Shown: positions 35,603-45,534, counted from the stretch's first letter. The stretch is 64,000 nt of DNA from Bradyrhizobium icense (GCF_001693385.1 NZ_CP016428.1:1054001-1118000), one strand, 5' to 3'. Numbers and translations: made by a program. The notes: a model not told the origin generated them from the sequence alone.

Positions 35603-36490
35603 ATGTCCGAGGCTGCCGCCACATTGACTGAAGATCGGCAGAGGCTGGAGTTGGCCGCGCTTTCGGCGCCGGCAGTGATTTTCACCGTCGCCATGATTGC
35701 GTTCCCGGTCGTCTATACGGTCTGGCTCGGGCTGCACAGCTTTTCCTCCACCGGGAAGCAGTCCTTCGTTGGTCTGGCGAATTATTCAAGGCTGGCCGCC
35801 GATACCGAATTCTGGCACGGGCTGTGGGTGACGATTGCGCTCTATGTTCTCTCGCTGGTGCTGCAACTCGTGTTCGGGGTGTGGCTGGCGCTGGTTCTGT
35901 TTCACGCCAAACGCCTTCCGGGCATCGTACGCTCGCTCTTCATCTCGCCATTCATGATGCCGCCGGTGGTCGCCGGCATGATGTGGCTCGTCATCCTCGA
36001 TCCGTCGCTCGGCGCCGCTAACTACATCCTGCAATCCCTCGGGTTGCCGCCGTCGGAGTGGCTGGCCTCGCCGGTCTGGGTGATCCCGACGGTTGCGCTG
36101 ATCGACACCTGGCAATGGACGCCCTATGTCGCGCTAATCGTACTGGGAGGTCTGCAGTCGCTGCCGGCGAGCGTTTACGAGGCGGCGCAAATCGATGGCG
36201 CCTCGGCGTTCAAGACCTTCCAGCGCATCACGTTGCCGCTGTTGTTGCCGACGATCGTCACGGCGACGATCCTGCGCAGTGTCGATCTGCTGCGCTTCTT
36301 CGACATCATCTACATCACGACCCAAGGCGGCCCCGGCAATGCGTCGAACACGCTCAACATCTACGGTTTCCGGGTCGGCTTCGAGTTCTTCAACATCGGC
36401 TATGCGAGCGCGCTGATGCTGACATTGACCGCGATCGTGTTCGGCGCCGTGCTGGCATTCAACCGCCTGCGTGGCGCAGTGGCCTGGTGA
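35603..36490 (+). CDS. ABC transporter permease, MalF type, sugar island
   Basis: A 295-residue inner-membrane protein with about six membrane segments and the EAA loop VYEAAQIDGASAFKTFQRITLP. The ATG at 35603 (MSEAAATLTEDR) places a short cytoplasmic N-terminus before the first helix; a longer frame upstream overlaps the binding-protein gene and is not used. It is followed after nine bases by the second permease. Confidence 0.9.
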   Translation: MSEAAATLTEDRQRLELAALSAPAVIFTVAMIAFPVVYTVWLGLHSFSSTGKQSFVGLANYSRLAADTEFWHGLWVTIALYVLSLVLQLVFGVWLALVLFHAKRLPGIVRSLFISPFMMPPVVAGMMWLVILDPSLGAANYILQSLGLPPSEWLASPVWVIPTVALIDTWQWTPYVALIVLGGLQSLPASVYEAAQIDGASAFKTFQRITLPLLLPTIVTATILRSVDLLRFFDIIYITTQGGPGNASNTLNIYGFRVGFEFFNIGYASALMLTLTAIVFGAVLAFNRLRGAVAW

Positions 36491-36499
36491 GGTGAAGCC

Positions 36500-37327
36500 A
36501 TGACCGACGCACCGATCACCGATGCCTGGATCCGCCGCCTCAACCTGCTTCAGCTCGTGGTCGCCGGCATCATCGTGCTGACGCCGACGCTCTGGATGGT
36601 GCTGTCCTCGCTGAAGCCGTCATTCGAGGTGACCGCCTATCCGCCGACCCTGATATTCGCGCCGACGCTGGAAAATTATGCGCAGCTTACGAAAACGACG
36701 CCCTTCCTGAGCTACGCAATCAACAGCCTGATCGTCACCATCGGCTCGACCGCCCTTGGCCTGTTGTTCGGGATTCCCGCGGCGTTTGCGGTATCGTGGA
36801 CGCGCATTTCATGGCCGGCGATATTGACGCTGGCGGCGCGGATGGCGCCCGGCACATTGTTCCTGCTGCCGTGGTACGTGATGTTCCGCCAGGTCGGCAT
36901 GATCGGCTCCTACACTGCGCTCATCCTGAGCCATGCCGTCATCACGCTTCCGATTGTCATATGGGTGCTGTTGCCGTCGTTCGACGGCATCCCGCGCAGC
37001 GTCTTTGAGGCAGCACAGGTCGATGGTTGCAGCGTCACGCGCATCCTCTGGCGGATCGCGCTGCCGCTGGTCGCCTCCGGCGTCGCGGTGGCATCCATCC
37101 TGGCCTTTGTGTTTTCCTGGAACTACTTCCTGTTTGCGCTGGTGCTCTCGAACGGCGACAGCAAGACGCTGATTGCAGCAGCATTCAATTTCATCGGCGA
37201 GGGATCGACGCAATGGGGCGCGTTGATGGCCGCGGCGACGCTGATTGCGCTGCCACCGCTGATTTTGGCGGCGCTGGTTCAGCGCTGGCTGGTATCCGGA
37301 CTGACGCTTGGCGCAGTGAAAGGCTAG
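36500..37327 (+). CDS. ABC transporter permease, MalG type, sugar island
   Basis: A 275-residue membrane protein with about six segments, EAA loop VFEAAQVDGCSVTRILWRIALP and the C-terminus LVSGLTLGAVKG typical of MalG-like subunits. It follows the first permease at nine bases and precedes the zinc dehydrogenase at seven. Confidence 0.9.
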   Translation: MTDAPITDAWIRRLNLLQLVVAGIIVLTPTLWMVLSSLKPSFEVTAYPPTLIFAPTLENYAQLTKTTPFLSYAINSLIVTIGSTALGLLFGIPAAFAVSWTRISWPAILTLAARMAPGTLFLLPWYVMFRQVGMIGSYTALILSHAVITLPIVIWVLLPSFDGIPRSVFEAAQVDGCSVTRILWRIALPLVASGVAVASILAFVFSWNYFLFALVLSNGDSKTLIAAAFNFIGEGSTQWGALMAAATLIALPPLILAALVQRWLVSGLTLGAVKG

Positions 37328-37334
37328 GGATTGG

Positions 37335-38339
37335 ATGAACGTCGTTCCGCTACCCAACTCGATCATGCAGGCTGCCGTGTTCCACGGCGGCGACCGCATC
37401 ACCATCGAGCGCATCGCAATGCCGGAAGTAGCGGCCGGCGAGGTGCTGGTGCGAGTCTCGCGAACCGCGCTGTGCGGCTCTGATTTCAAGCTCTGGCACA
37501 AGGGCGCCGAGTTTACCGCTGGCCATGAGATCTTCGGTGTGGTCGAGCAGCCCGACCATCCCATGCACGGCAAACGTTGCGCCGTCTACATCCCGCTGCA
37601 TTGCGACCGCTGTGCGGCGTGCCAACGCGGCGATACGCAGATGTGCCTGGAGATATCGAGCCTGATCGGCTGGAACAGGCCGGGCGGTTATGCCGAATAC
37701 GTGCCGGTCCCGGAAAATTGCCTGCTTCCGGTACCTGACGACATCGAGGACAGCCTGGCGCCGCTTCTGCTCGACGTGATCGGCACGTCGGGTCATGCCG
37801 TGCGTTTTGTCAGCCGTATTGTGCCGCCGCAAGAGGCGGGGCCGGTTCTGGTGATGGGCGCCGGGCCCGTTGGGCTCGGCGTGGTGCTGGCGCTCCGCGG
37901 CCTCGGCTATCGCGACGTTCACGTCGCCGATCCCAATGCGGCGCGCCTCAAGATCGCGCAGTCCTTCGGCGCAAAGGCGCACCCGGTCGGCGATACGTCG
38001 AGGCGATTTGCGCTGATCATGGAATGTTCGGGCGCGCATGCGGCCCGCAACCTCGGCATCGAGCTCGTCTTGCCGCGCGGAGCATTGGTGCTGGTTGGCG
38101 AGAACGCCGCGCCATGGACGATCGAGGAAGGCAAGGTGTTCCGGCGCAAGGATTTCTACATGATCCGCACGTTCTACTTCCCGATCGGCGATTTCGAGCC
38201 GAACGTGGCCTTGCTGCGCCAGTACAAGGAGGAATATCGCGTCCTGGTCGACGGCGAATTCGGGCTCTCGGCCCTGCCTGAAAACTTTGCGCGGTTCGCC
38301 CAGGGCGAATTGATCAAGCCCGTACTGGCGCTGGACTAG
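37335..38339 (+). CDS. Zinc-dependent alcohol/polyol dehydrogenase
   Basis: A 334-residue medium-chain dehydrogenase. The catalytic zinc region is ALCGSDF near residue 47 with GHEIFG about 20 residues later. The structural zinc is bound by a [15 protein letters not shown] cluster, and the nucleotide fold reads [14 protein letters not shown] near residue 172. Relatives oxidise polyols or sugars such as sorbitol, threonine-like or aldose substrates. It sits inside the importer operon, between permease and ATPase genes. An internal ATG at 37365 (MQAAVFHGG) is an alternative start. Confidence 0.88.
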   Translation: MNVVPLPNSIMQAAVFHGGDRITIERIAMPEVAAGEVLVRVSRTALCGSDFKLWHKGAEFTAGHEIFGVVEQPDHPMHGKRCAVYIPLHCDRCAACQRGDTQMCLEISSLIGWNRPGGYAEYVPVPENCLLPVPDDIEDSLAPLLLDVIGTSGHAVRFVSRIVPPQEAGPVLVMGAGPVGLGVVLALRGLGYRDVHVADPNAARLKIAQSFGAKAHPVGDTSRRFALIMECSGAHAARNLGIELVLPRGALVLVGENAAPWTIEEGKVFRRKDFYMIRTFYFPIGDFEPNVALLRQYKEEYRVLVDGEFGLSALPENFARFAQGELIKPVLALD

Positions 38340-38344
38340 CGGTC

Positions 38345-39418
38345 ATGGCCTCGATCTCGATCCGCAATCTCGTCAAGCGCTACGGCAACTTCACCGTCAT
38401 TCCCGATCTCAATCTCGAGATTGCGGACCACGAGTTTGTCGTTTTCGTCGGCCCGTCCGGATGCGGCAAGTCGACCTTGCTGCGGATCATCGCCGGCCTT
38501 GAACCGATCAGCGCCGGCGAGCTCTATATCGGCGACAATCGCGTCAACGGCGTTCCCGCCGCCCAGCGCGATATCGCCATGGTGTTTCAGGATTACGCGC
38601 TGTATCCGCACATGCGGGTCTACGAGAACATGTCCTTTGCGCTCGAACTGCGCGGTACGCCGAAGGCCGAGATCGATGCACGGGTCAAGCGCGCGGCGGC
38701 CTTGCTGCACATCGAGCCCTATCTCGACCGCAAGCCGAAGGAATTGTCAGGCGGCCAGCGGCAACGAGTGGCGATGGGGCGCGCGATCGTGCGCAATCCA
38801 AAAGCCTTTCTGTTCGACGAGCCGCTATCCAACCTCGACGCCAAACTGCGCGGGCAGGTGCGCGCCGAAATCAAGGCGCTGTCGCAGCAGCTCAAGACCA
38901 CGATGGTCTTCGTCACGCACGACCAGATCGAAGCCATGACCATGGCTGACCGCATCGTGGTGATGCAGAGCGGCACGGTTCAGCAATACGACGCGCCGGA
39001 AACGGTCTATGAGCGGCCGTCCAACCAATTCGTCGCCGGCTTCATTGGTTCGCCGGCGATGAATTTCTTTCCGGTGGAGCTGCGGGGGGAACAGATCGTC
39101 TTTTCGCAGGCCGGCACTGAAGCGCCGCTCGATGCGAAAAGCCGCGATCTGTTGCGCAAAGCCGGCCATGGCGTACTCGGAATCCGTCCTGAGCATTTTT
39201 CGGTGACGGCAGATGCCGCCGGAGCCGCAGCGGTGACGGTGAATCTGGTCGAGCCGCTCGGCTCGGATACGTTGATTCATTTCGACCTGGCCGGCGCATC
39301 GGCGATCGCGCGGGTCGATCCCTCGCTGCGGCCGAAGGTCGGCGATCGCCTAAACCTGCGCCCGCAGCCCGGCAGGACGCATCTGTTCGACAGCACCAGT
39401 GGCCAGGTGCTGCGGTGA
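38345..39418 (+). CDS. ABC transporter ATP-binding protein, MalK type, sugar island
   Basis: A 357-residue importer ATPase with Walker [10 protein letters not shown] at residues 36-44, signature [16 protein letters not shown], Walker [15 protein letters not shown] and switch histidine [10 protein letters not shown]-terminal TOBE domain follows. The stop overlaps the next start (GTGA). It would energise the permeases at 35603 and 36500. Confidence 0.92.
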   Translation: MASISIRNLVKRYGNFTVIPDLNLEIADHEFVVFVGPSGCGKSTLLRIIAGLEPISAGELYIGDNRVNGVPAAQRDIAMVFQDYALYPHMRVYENMSFALELRGTPKAEIDARVKRAAALLHIEPYLDRKPKELSGGQRQRVAMGRAIVRNPKAFLFDEPLSNLDAKLRGQVRAEIKALSQQLKTTMVFVTHDQIEAMTMADRIVVMQSGTVQQYDAPETVYERPSNQFVAGFIGSPAMNFFPVELRGEQIVFSQAGTEAPLDAKSRDLLRKAGHGVLGIRPEHFSVTADAAGAAAVTVNLVEPLGSDTLIHFDLAGASAIARVDPSLRPKVGDRLNLRPQPGRTHLFDSTSGQVLR

Positions 39419-40374
39419 ACGAGCACACCAATCCCGCGCTGCGGACGAGTTTGTCCGACATGGCCTCCAAAGCAAAGCGCGCGCGTGTGATCTGCCTCGG
39501 CCTCTCGGCGCTTGATCAGATCTGGCGCGTCGACCAAAGGTTTTCAGGCGAAAGCGAAAAGATCAGGAGTCTCGACTATTCCACACTGGGCGGTGGCATG
39601 GCCGCAAACGCTGCGGTCGCCATCGCGCGCCTCGGTGGATCCGCTGCTTTCTGGGGCCGTGGCGGCGATGACGCCGCCGGGCATGAGATGCGGTCAGCGC
39701 TATCAGCCGAAGGCATTGATGTTGCGAATTTCAAACTGTTTCCGGAAGGCCGCTCATCCGTATCGGGCGTGATCGTCGACAAGTCCGGTGAGCGGCAGAT
39801 CGTGAATTTTCGAGGGTCGTATCCCGAGCAAGCGGATTGGCTGCCGCTCGATGCCGTTGCAGGCGCTTCCGCCGTACTGGCCGATCCGCGCTGGCCGGAG
39901 GGAGCCGTTGCCCTGTTCGGTAGGGCGCGTGCACTGGGCATTCCGACCGTCCTCGACGGCGATGTCGCCGAAGCCGCCATATTCGAGCGCCTGCTTCCGC
40001 TCACCGATCACGCCGTATTCTCCGAACCGGCGCTTGCGGCCTTCCTTGGGTCGGCCGACGACGCGTCGCTGGCCAAAATGGCGCGCTTCAATTGCCGCAT
40101 CGTCGCGGTCACCCGCGGACATGAAGGGGTGAGTTGGTACGAAAATGGCAGCCTGCAAAAGCAGGCCGCCTTCCGCGTTAGCGTCGTGGACACGACGGGT
40201 GCCGGCGACGTCTTTCACGGCGCCTATGCCTTTGCGATCGGTATGGGTCTCGCCGTGCGCGACGCGATGCAGTTCGCTGCCGCCACGGCGGCGTTGAAAT
40301 GTGAGCATTCGGGCGGACGCGCCGGAATTCCCTCGATCGAAAATTGTCTTGCATTCATGAGGACGAACCAATGA
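39415..40374 (+). CDS. PfkB-family carbohydrate kinase
   Basis: A 319-residue ribokinase-type kinase. The substrate lid and glycine pair are in [15 protein letters not shown] near residue 60. The C-terminal signature with catalytic aspartate is [13 protein letters not shown] near residues 260-272. It starts with GTG overlapping the ATPase stop and ends in an ATGA junction with the aldolase. The order kinase-aldolase suggests it makes the phosphorylated ketose or keto-deoxy acid that the aldolase cleaves. The sugar specificity cannot be read from the sequence. Confidence 0.9.
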   Translation: MNEHTNPALRTSLSDMASKAKRARVICLGLSALDQIWRVDQRFSGESEKIRSLDYSTLGGGMAANAAVAIARLGGSAAFWGRGGDDAAGHEMRSALSAEGIDVANFKLFPEGRSSVSGVIVDKSGERQIVNFRGSYPEQADWLPLDAVAGASAVLADPRWPEGAVALFGRARALGIPTVLDGDVAEAAIFERLLPLTDHAVFSEPALAAFLGSADDASLAKMARFNCRIVAVTRGHEGVSWYENGSLQKQAAFRVSVVDTTGAGDVFHGAYAFAIGMGLAVRDAMQFAAATAALKCEHSGGRAGIPSIENCLAFMRTNQ

Positions 40375-41408
40375 GAACAATTGGAAAGAACCGTGGGCTT
40401 GCGCGCCTGGCCGATGCGGAAGGGCACTTTCGCATGGTCGCGCTCGACCAGCGGCCGCCGCTGTTTGATGCCATAGCCCAGGCGAAAGGTATCACCAGGG
40501 ACCAGGTAGAGTATGCCGATGTAACCGCGGCCAAGCGGCTGCTGGTCGAGGCGTTGGCGCCACACTGCAGCTCGATGCTGTTTGATCCGAATTTTGCGGT
40601 ACCTGCGGCCATCGACCTCTTGCCGGCCCGCTGCGGCCTCATCATGACGCTGGAGGAGCATCGCGTCGAAGAAACTCCGGGTGGCCGCAAGTCGCGGGCC
40701 ATCACCGATTGGAGCGTGGAGAAGATCCGCGCGATCGGCGGCGATGCAGTGAAAGTGCTCGCCTGGTACCGGCCAGATGCCGATCCGGCCGTCAACGAAC
40801 ATCAGAAGCGCTTCGTGCGGTCGGTCGGCGAGGACTGCGCCCGTCACGACATCCCCTATGTGCTCGAGCTGCTGGTATACCCCTTCCTCGGGAGCGCCAA
40901 CCACACCGCCGACTATGTGGAATCGCCGGGCAAGCTGCCGAAGCTTGTCATCGATAGCGTGCAGGAGTTTGCGAAGCCCGAATATGGCGTCGATCTGCTG
41001 AAGCTCGAAAGTCCGCTTGCGGCCAACAGCCTGCCGCCGCGCGACGGAAGCGCTGCGTCCAAGGCTGCGCAGAAGGAGTTCGATGCAATCGGCGACATCT
41101 GTCGCCAACGCAACATCCCCTGGGTGCTGCTGTCAGGCGGTGCGGCACCGGAAAAATTCGAGCGCGTGCTGGACTTCGCCTACGCCGCCGGCGCCGGCGG
41201 CTTTCTGGCCGGCCGCACGATCTGGCTGGATGCCGTGCGCAGCCATTTCCCCGATCGCGCCGCAGTCGCCGCCAGCCTTCGCAAGGACGGTGTCGGCGTG
41301 CTCGAACGGCTCAACACACTCACCAAGGCCAAAGCAAAGGCCTGGACAGCGCGCTTTCCCGGCTTCAGCGAAATCAGGCAGGAAGGTGATTTCGCGCGAG
41401 CATATTGA
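40371..41408 (+). CDS. LacD-type class I aldolase
   Basis: A 345-residue protein related to tagatose-1,6-bisphosphate aldolase (LacD) and to sulfofructose-phosphate aldolase. The Schiff-base lysine is K211 in VDLLKLESPL, and other family blocks are VALDQRPPLFDA near the start and WVLLSGGAAPEKFERVL. It probably cleaves the product of the adjacent PfkB kinase into two three-carbon units. The start at 40371 overlaps the kinase stop (ATGA). It could act on tagatose, sulfofructose or another phosphorylated ketose. Confidence 0.85.
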   Translation: MRTIGKNRGLARLADAEGHFRMVALDQRPPLFDAIAQAKGITRDQVEYADVTAAKRLLVEALAPHCSSMLFDPNFAVPAAIDLLPARCGLIMTLEEHRVEETPGGRKSRAITDWSVEKIRAIGGDAVKVLAWYRPDADPAVNEHQKRFVRSVGEDCARHDIPYVLELLVYPFLGSANHTADYVESPGKLPKLVIDSVQEFAKPEYGVDLLKLESPLAANSLPPRDGSAASKAAQKEFDAIGDICRQRNIPWVLLSGGAAPEKFERVLDFAYAAGAGGFLAGRTIWLDAVRSHFPDRAAVAASLRKDGVGVLERLNTLTKAKAKAWTARFPGFSEIRQEGDFARAY

Positions 41409-41423
41409 TTTTCGGTTCCTGAC

Positions 41424-42551
41424 ATGACGTCGCAACCATTCACCGTCCGTAGCGTGCAGGCCTTCTGCTATCGTTACCCGTTGTCGACGCCGGTGGTTAC
41501 CTCCTTCGGCAAGATGCTTGACCGGCCGGCGGTATTCGTTCGCGTGGAAGACACTGACGGCAATGCCGGCTGGGGCGAGATTTGGTCAAACTTTCCATCG
41601 GTCGGAGCCGAACATCGAATGCGACTCGTCAACGAGGTTCTGGCGCCCGCGACATGCGGGCGCACAGTCAGCGCCCCCGAGGAAATCTTCGAGGCCCTGA
41701 CACAGGGCGCAGCCGTGCTGGCACTGCAATCCGGCGAGCCCGGTCCGTTCGCGCAGGCGATAGCCGGAATTGATCTTGCAATTTGGGATCTGTTCGCGCG
41801 GCGGCGGAAGCTGCCATTGTGGCGGTTGCTTGGTGGCAACGGCAAGACGATAAGGGTCTACGCCAGCGGAATTAATCCGACCGGTTCGCGGCAGGTGGCG
41901 GAAGCAGCCATCAAGCGCGGGCATCGCGCACTGAAACTGAAGATCGGCTTCGAACTGGCGACAGATCGCGCCAATCTGGCGTCGCTACGCGATCTGGTGG
42001 GCGACGGCGTGCTGGCAGCGGATGCCAATCAGGGCTGGTCGTTGGCCCGTGCGCTGGAGATTGCGCCGCATCTCCGTGAGTTCGATCTTGCCTGGCTGGA
42101 AGAGCCGATCCGTGCCGATCGGCCGTGGCGGGAATGGCAGGAGCTCCGTGAGAACGTCGGCATCCCGCTGGCGGCCGGAGAGAACATCGCGAGCCGCGCG
42201 GGGTTTGAGCAAGCGCTCGGTGACAACGTATTGCGCGTCGTCCAGCCCGACATCGCCAAATGGGGTGGCCTGAGCATGTGCCTAGGTATCGCGCGCGACA
42301 TCCTGGCATCGGGCAAGACCTTCTGCCCGCACTATCTCGGCGGCGGAATTGGTCTGCTCGCATCGGCGCATCTGCTTGCCGGGATCGGTGGCGACGGTCT
42401 GCTGGAAGTCGATTCAAACGACAATGTGCTGCGCGACCGACTTTGCGGACCGCTCATCGACGTGACGAACGGAACCGTGACCTTGGGCGATGAGCCGGGA
42501 TCGGGAATCGAGCCCGATCTGAGCCCGATCGAGCAGTACCGGACCGCTTGA
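41424..42551 (+). CDS. Enolase-superfamily sugar-acid dehydratase or racemase
   Basis: A 375-residue mandelate racemase/muconate lactonising-type protein. Visible catalytic elements are the KxK pair in ALKLKIGFE near residue 172, metal ligands in ADANQGW, LEEPI and AAGENI, the aspartate of QPDIAKWGG and the histidine of CPHYLGGGIG. The His-Asp dyad points to the mandelate racemase subgroup, mostly acid-sugar dehydratases. It is the last gene of the operon, 15 bases after the aldolase. A dehydratase implies that an aldonate enters or forms in the pathway. Confidence 0.88.
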   Translation: MTSQPFTVRSVQAFCYRYPLSTPVVTSFGKMLDRPAVFVRVEDTDGNAGWGEIWSNFPSVGAEHRMRLVNEVLAPATCGRTVSAPEEIFEALTQGAAVLALQSGEPGPFAQAIAGIDLAIWDLFARRRKLPLWRLLGGNGKTIRVYASGINPTGSRQVAEAAIKRGHRALKLKIGFELATDRANLASLRDLVGDGVLAADANQGWSLARALEIAPHLREFDLAWLEEPIRADRPWREWQELRENVGIPLAAGENIASRAGFEQALGDNVLRVVQPDIAKWGGLSMCLGIARDILASGKTFCPHYLGGGIGLLASAHLLAGIGGDGLLEVDSNDNVLRDRLCGPLIDVTNGTVTLGDEPGSGIEPDLSPIEQYRTA

Positions 42552-42604
42552 TCCGACGGGGCCGCATGCTTGGTGCGCTCCGTTGTCACTATCCCGGGAA
42601 TGAC

Positions 42605-42946
42605 TTACGCCGGTAACTTCGCTGCCCACTTCTTCGCCCAAACACCAAGAGGAACAAGAAGCGCATAAAGTTCATGTCCGGTCGGTGTAGCGCGATAACC
42701 CTCGTGCGAATGCTCGACCAGGCCTGCTTCGCGCAGTTCTTTCAGGCGCGAATTAAGAACCGTAGGCGAGATCGATTCGCAACGTTCCTGCAGTTCGCGG
42801 AACGTGCAGGATCCGTCTTTGCTGAGATTCCACAGAACGCCCAATGTCCAGCGTCGCCCCAACAGGTCCAGTAGCGCCATGACAGGGACGCCCGTCCGCG
42901 AGCCTCGGACAGGTCTCCCGGGTTTGGGTGTTCGGCTCATAGGCAT
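42605..42946 (-). CDS. HxlR-family transcriptional regulator
   Basis: A 113-residue winged-helix regulator with the HxlR pattern: LLGRRWTLGVLWNL, CTFRELQERCESISPTVLNSRLKELREAGLVEH and the wing YRATPTGHEL. These proteins often respond to electrophiles or redox signals, using a cysteine near the N-terminus. The only cysteines here are in CTFRELQERC. It converges on the dehydratase gene and has no obvious partner except the aldehyde dehydrogenase remnant. Confidence 0.85.
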   Translation of the reverse strand: MPMSRTPKPGRPVRGSRTGVPVMALLDLLGRRWTLGVLWNLSKDGSCTFRELQERCESISPTVLNSRLKELREAGLVEHSHEGYRATPTGHELYALLVPLGVWAKKWAAKLPA

Positions 42947-43135
42947 CCTTGCTACTAAATAGGTAGCGTTCCATCTGTCAAGCGTGAGGTTGCTGCGTGC
43001 GACCCTGCCAGGATTTTTGCAATCGCTTGCCTCTACTCCTGCAACGACGAGACACTTGCGGCAATATTGTCCGCCAGGGCATTCACGAGCGGCACGTAGC
43101 GTCCGACGACGTCCGTGCGGTCAAGCGCCGACGTG

Positions 43136-43565
43136 AAACATCATCCCTTGCCGATGCCGACCTGAAAGCGGCAGTGATCCAGGGCGTTCACGCCTGCTAC
43201 ACCAACGCCGGCCAGAACTGCCAGTCTCCCACACGCATGCTGATTCCGCGTGCGCAGCGCCGCAGATGAGGATTGCTCGTGAGGAGATCTTCGGCCCCGT
43301 GCTGTCGATCATGAGCTATGATAGCGAGGAGGAGGCGATCAAGATCGCCAATGACACGCCGTTCGGATTGGCAGGCTTCGTGCAGTCCAAGGATGTGGAG
43401 CGCGCTCGCATTGTCGCCAACCGTATCCGCGCAGGGCGCGTCAACGGTGCTCCGTTCGACCGCAGCCTGCCGTTTGGCGGCTACAAGCAGTCCGGCAATG
43501 GGCGCGAATTCGGAATCTTCGGATTTAAGGAATATCTCGAGGTGAAGGCGATACTCGGTCACTGA
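43136..43565 (+). pseudogene. Aldehyde dehydrogenase remnant with internal deletion
   Basis: Two in-order fragments of an aldehyde dehydrogenase. The first (about 43136-43260) has [18 protein letters not shown] and the active-site [11 protein letters not shown]. The second (43266-43565) has [14 protein letters not shown] and the C-terminal [14 protein letters not shown]. About 85 residues between them are missing and the N-terminal half is absent, so no active enzyme can be made. The second part alone is open for 99 codons and may look like a gene to automated tools. Confidence 0.85.
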
Positions 43566-43595
43566 GACTGGCGATGTCGCGGGCGAGTGAGACGC

Positions 43596-44525
43596 TCAGG
43601 CGACAGGGCGGAAATGTCCGGGCGGATGTTTCGTATCGCGCCGGATCAGCCGACGAAGCGTGGAGGGCTCCGCATATCCTACTTGGCGTGCGATCTGCTC
43701 GACCGACAGGCGCGTGGTCTCAAGCAGGAAGCGCGCCGTCTCCAGCCTGATCCGCTGCACGAACTGAATCGGTGACATGCCGCAGGTCGCAGCCGTTCGC
43801 CGGGCAAATGTCCGCGGCGCCAGCGCGACGGCCGCGGCCAGCTCCTCGATCGCAAAGTCGCGCGCGATGTTGTCGCGCACCCATTTCTCGGCCTTGGCTA
43901 TCCTGGCGTCCTGGCTTGCCAGATAGGTAATCGCCATGAATGGCGCCTGGGAGCGCCGCTCATCCAGCAAAAGATAATTGGCGCAGGCTTTCGCCAGGCC
44001 TGGTCCGGCAAACCGGCCAACGACTGCAAGCATCAGGTCCATCTGTGCCATGGCCGCGCCCGCGGTTGCGATCGGCCAATCGGCGACGACCATCTGCTCC
44101 GTCATGAGCTCGACTTGGGGATAGCGCTGCCGGAACAGCGGTGCGAGCCACCATGTCGTGGTCGCGCGCCGGCCGTCGAGCAGGCCCGCCTCTGCCAGCA
44201 AAAAGGTGCTGGCGCAGGGCGCGGCGAGCATGGCACTGCGCCCGAACGCGCGGCTAAGCATGTCGGCCGCGCGCCGGCATGCCGGGCTCTTCAACTTCGT
44301 CTCCAACTCGTCTGCCGACGCCGTGCCGAGACCGGGGACGATGACGAGCTCCACCCCGCTCAGATCGACGTTGTTGCGGCGGAATCCGCAACGCACCGTT
44401 ATCACATTGAATGGTGGAGCGCGTTTCGCAGCGCTGATCCGGTTCGCGGTCGCCAACACGTCGTGGGTGATGGCCGCGCTCGAGGCCATGCACCCATCGA
44501 TCTCGACAACCGCGACTTTGGTCAT
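43596..44525 (-). CDS. GlxA-type AraC-family regulator
   Basis: A 309-residue regulator with an N-terminal DJ-1/PfpI-like domain (TKVAVVEIDGCMASSAA.. and LVIVPGLG) and a C-terminal AraC DNA-binding domain (LAPRTFARRTAATCGMSPIQFVQRIRLETARFLLE, then ARQVGYAEPSTLRR). GlxA-type proteins control small-molecule catabolism. It is divergent from the dienelactone-hydrolase-like gene, its likely target, with an inverted repeat in the gap. Confidence 0.9.
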   Translation of the reverse strand: MTKVAVVEIDGCMASSAAITHDVLATANRISAAKRAPPFNVITVRCGFRRNNVDLSGVELVIVPGLGTASADELETKLKSPACRRAADMLSRAFGRSAMLAAPCASTFLLAEAGLLDGRRATTTWWLAPLFRQRYPQVELMTEQMVVADWPIATAGAAMAQMDLMLAVVGRFAGPGLAKACANYLLLDERRSQAPFMAITYLASQDARIAKAEKWVRDNIARDFAIEELAAAVALAPRTFARRTAATCGMSPIQFVQRIRLETARFLLETTRLSVEQIARQVGYAEPSTLRRLIRRDTKHPPGHFRPVA

Positions 44526-44558
44526 GTCAAAAAAAGCCCGAAGATGTCATTTTTGACA
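44525..44558. promoter_or_regulatory. Inverted repeat between glxA-type and hydrolase genes
   Basis: TGTCAAAAA (44525-44533) and TTTTTGACA (44550-44558) form perfect nine-base arms separated by 16 bases. The left arm touches the regulator start codon. The right arm contains a TTGACA that could serve as a -35 box for the plus-strand gene. It may bind the regulator or be a promoter feature. Confidence 0.45.
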
Positions 44559-44677
44559 CTAGCCCGGTGGCTCCGAAATCGCAACGATAACCACGAGAGC
44601 GGCGTTTGCAGGGATCTTCGGACGCTGGCACCGCTGCGCCTGCCTGAGCATCCATTGATTGACAAGGACTTGCGTTG

Positions 44678-45517
44678 ATGCCGAAACGGTCCATGAAGCA
44701 GGACGATCCGCTCGAGGATTTTACGCGCCGCGACATCGCGCTCGGTGGTGTCACCAAAGTCGTCTACGTCGCCGGCGCGGGGCCGGCTGTCATCGTGATG
44801 ACGGAGATGCCGGGGATCAGCCCGCATGTCGCGCGATTTGCGCGCTGGGTCCGCGACGCCGGCTTCACCGTCTACATGCCGTCGCTGTTCGGCCGCGACG
44901 GTGCCGTTCCAGGCGCGGAGGAGGGCGCTGCGATCTTTCAGCGCGCCTGTGTAAGCGCCGAGTTTCGCGCGTTGTCCTCGAACCAATCCAGTCCGGTGAC
45001 AAAATGGCTGCGGTCGCTGGCGCGATTGGCGCATGGCGAGTGCGGCGGTCCCGGCGTCGGCGCTATTGGGATGTGCTTTACGGGAAACTTTGCGCTGACC
45101 ATGATGCTTGAACCATCGATGCTGGCGCCGGTGCTTTCGCAGCCGTCGCTGCCGCTGAACGATCCGGCAGGCATCGAAATCACCCCGGACGAAGTCAGGG
45201 CCGTCCGCGAACGGCTGGAGCGGGAAGATCTGACGGTGATGGCCTATCGCTTCGAAGGCGACAAGTTCTGCATGGCGCAACGCTTCGCGGCTTATGCGGA
45301 AGCGCTCGGCGACCGTTTCGTCGGGCGGGTACTCCCGGACAGCGCGGCAAATACCGATCTTGCGCCGTTCTTCGCGCGTCACGTGACTACCCCGCATAGT
45401 GTCGTCACCGCGCACCTGATCGACGAGGCCGGCCAGCCGACGATCGCCGCCCGCGACGAGATCCTGGCTTTCTTCAAGCGCCGGCTCGCGCGTTCGGGAA
45501 GCGGCCGCAGCTCATAG
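44678..45517 (+). CDS. Dienelactone hydrolase-family protein
   Basis: A 279-residue alpha/beta hydrolase of the dienelactone hydrolase family. The nucleophile elbow is GAIGMCFTGNFAL, with cysteine as in dienelactone hydrolases, and the N-terminal VIVMTEMPGISPHVARFARW block is family-typical. Such enzymes open lactones in chlorocatechol and related pathways, but many act on other esters. The ATG at 44678 is used; a TTG three bases upstream is possible. It is probably controlled by the divergent GlxA-type gene. Confidence 0.82.
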   Translation: MPKRSMKQDDPLEDFTRRDIALGGVTKVVYVAGAGPAVIVMTEMPGISPHVARFARWVRDAGFTVYMPSLFGRDGAVPGAEEGAAIFQRACVSAEFRALSSNQSSPVTKWLRSLARLAHGECGGPGVGAIGMCFTGNFALTMMLEPSMLAPVLSQPSLPLNDPAGIEITPDEVRAVRERLEREDLTVMAYRFEGDKFCMAQRFAAYAEALGDRFVGRVLPDSAANTDLAPFFARHVTTPHSVVTAHLIDEAGQPTIAARDEILAFFKRRLARSGSGRSS

Positions 45518-45534
45518 CGCTTCAGGCCACTTGC

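Noticed and set aside
42997..43135. Extension of the aldehyde dehydrogenase remnant upstream
   Set aside because: The frame is open, but the translation before about 43136 shows no aldehyde dehydrogenase similarity, so the remnant is taken to begin there.
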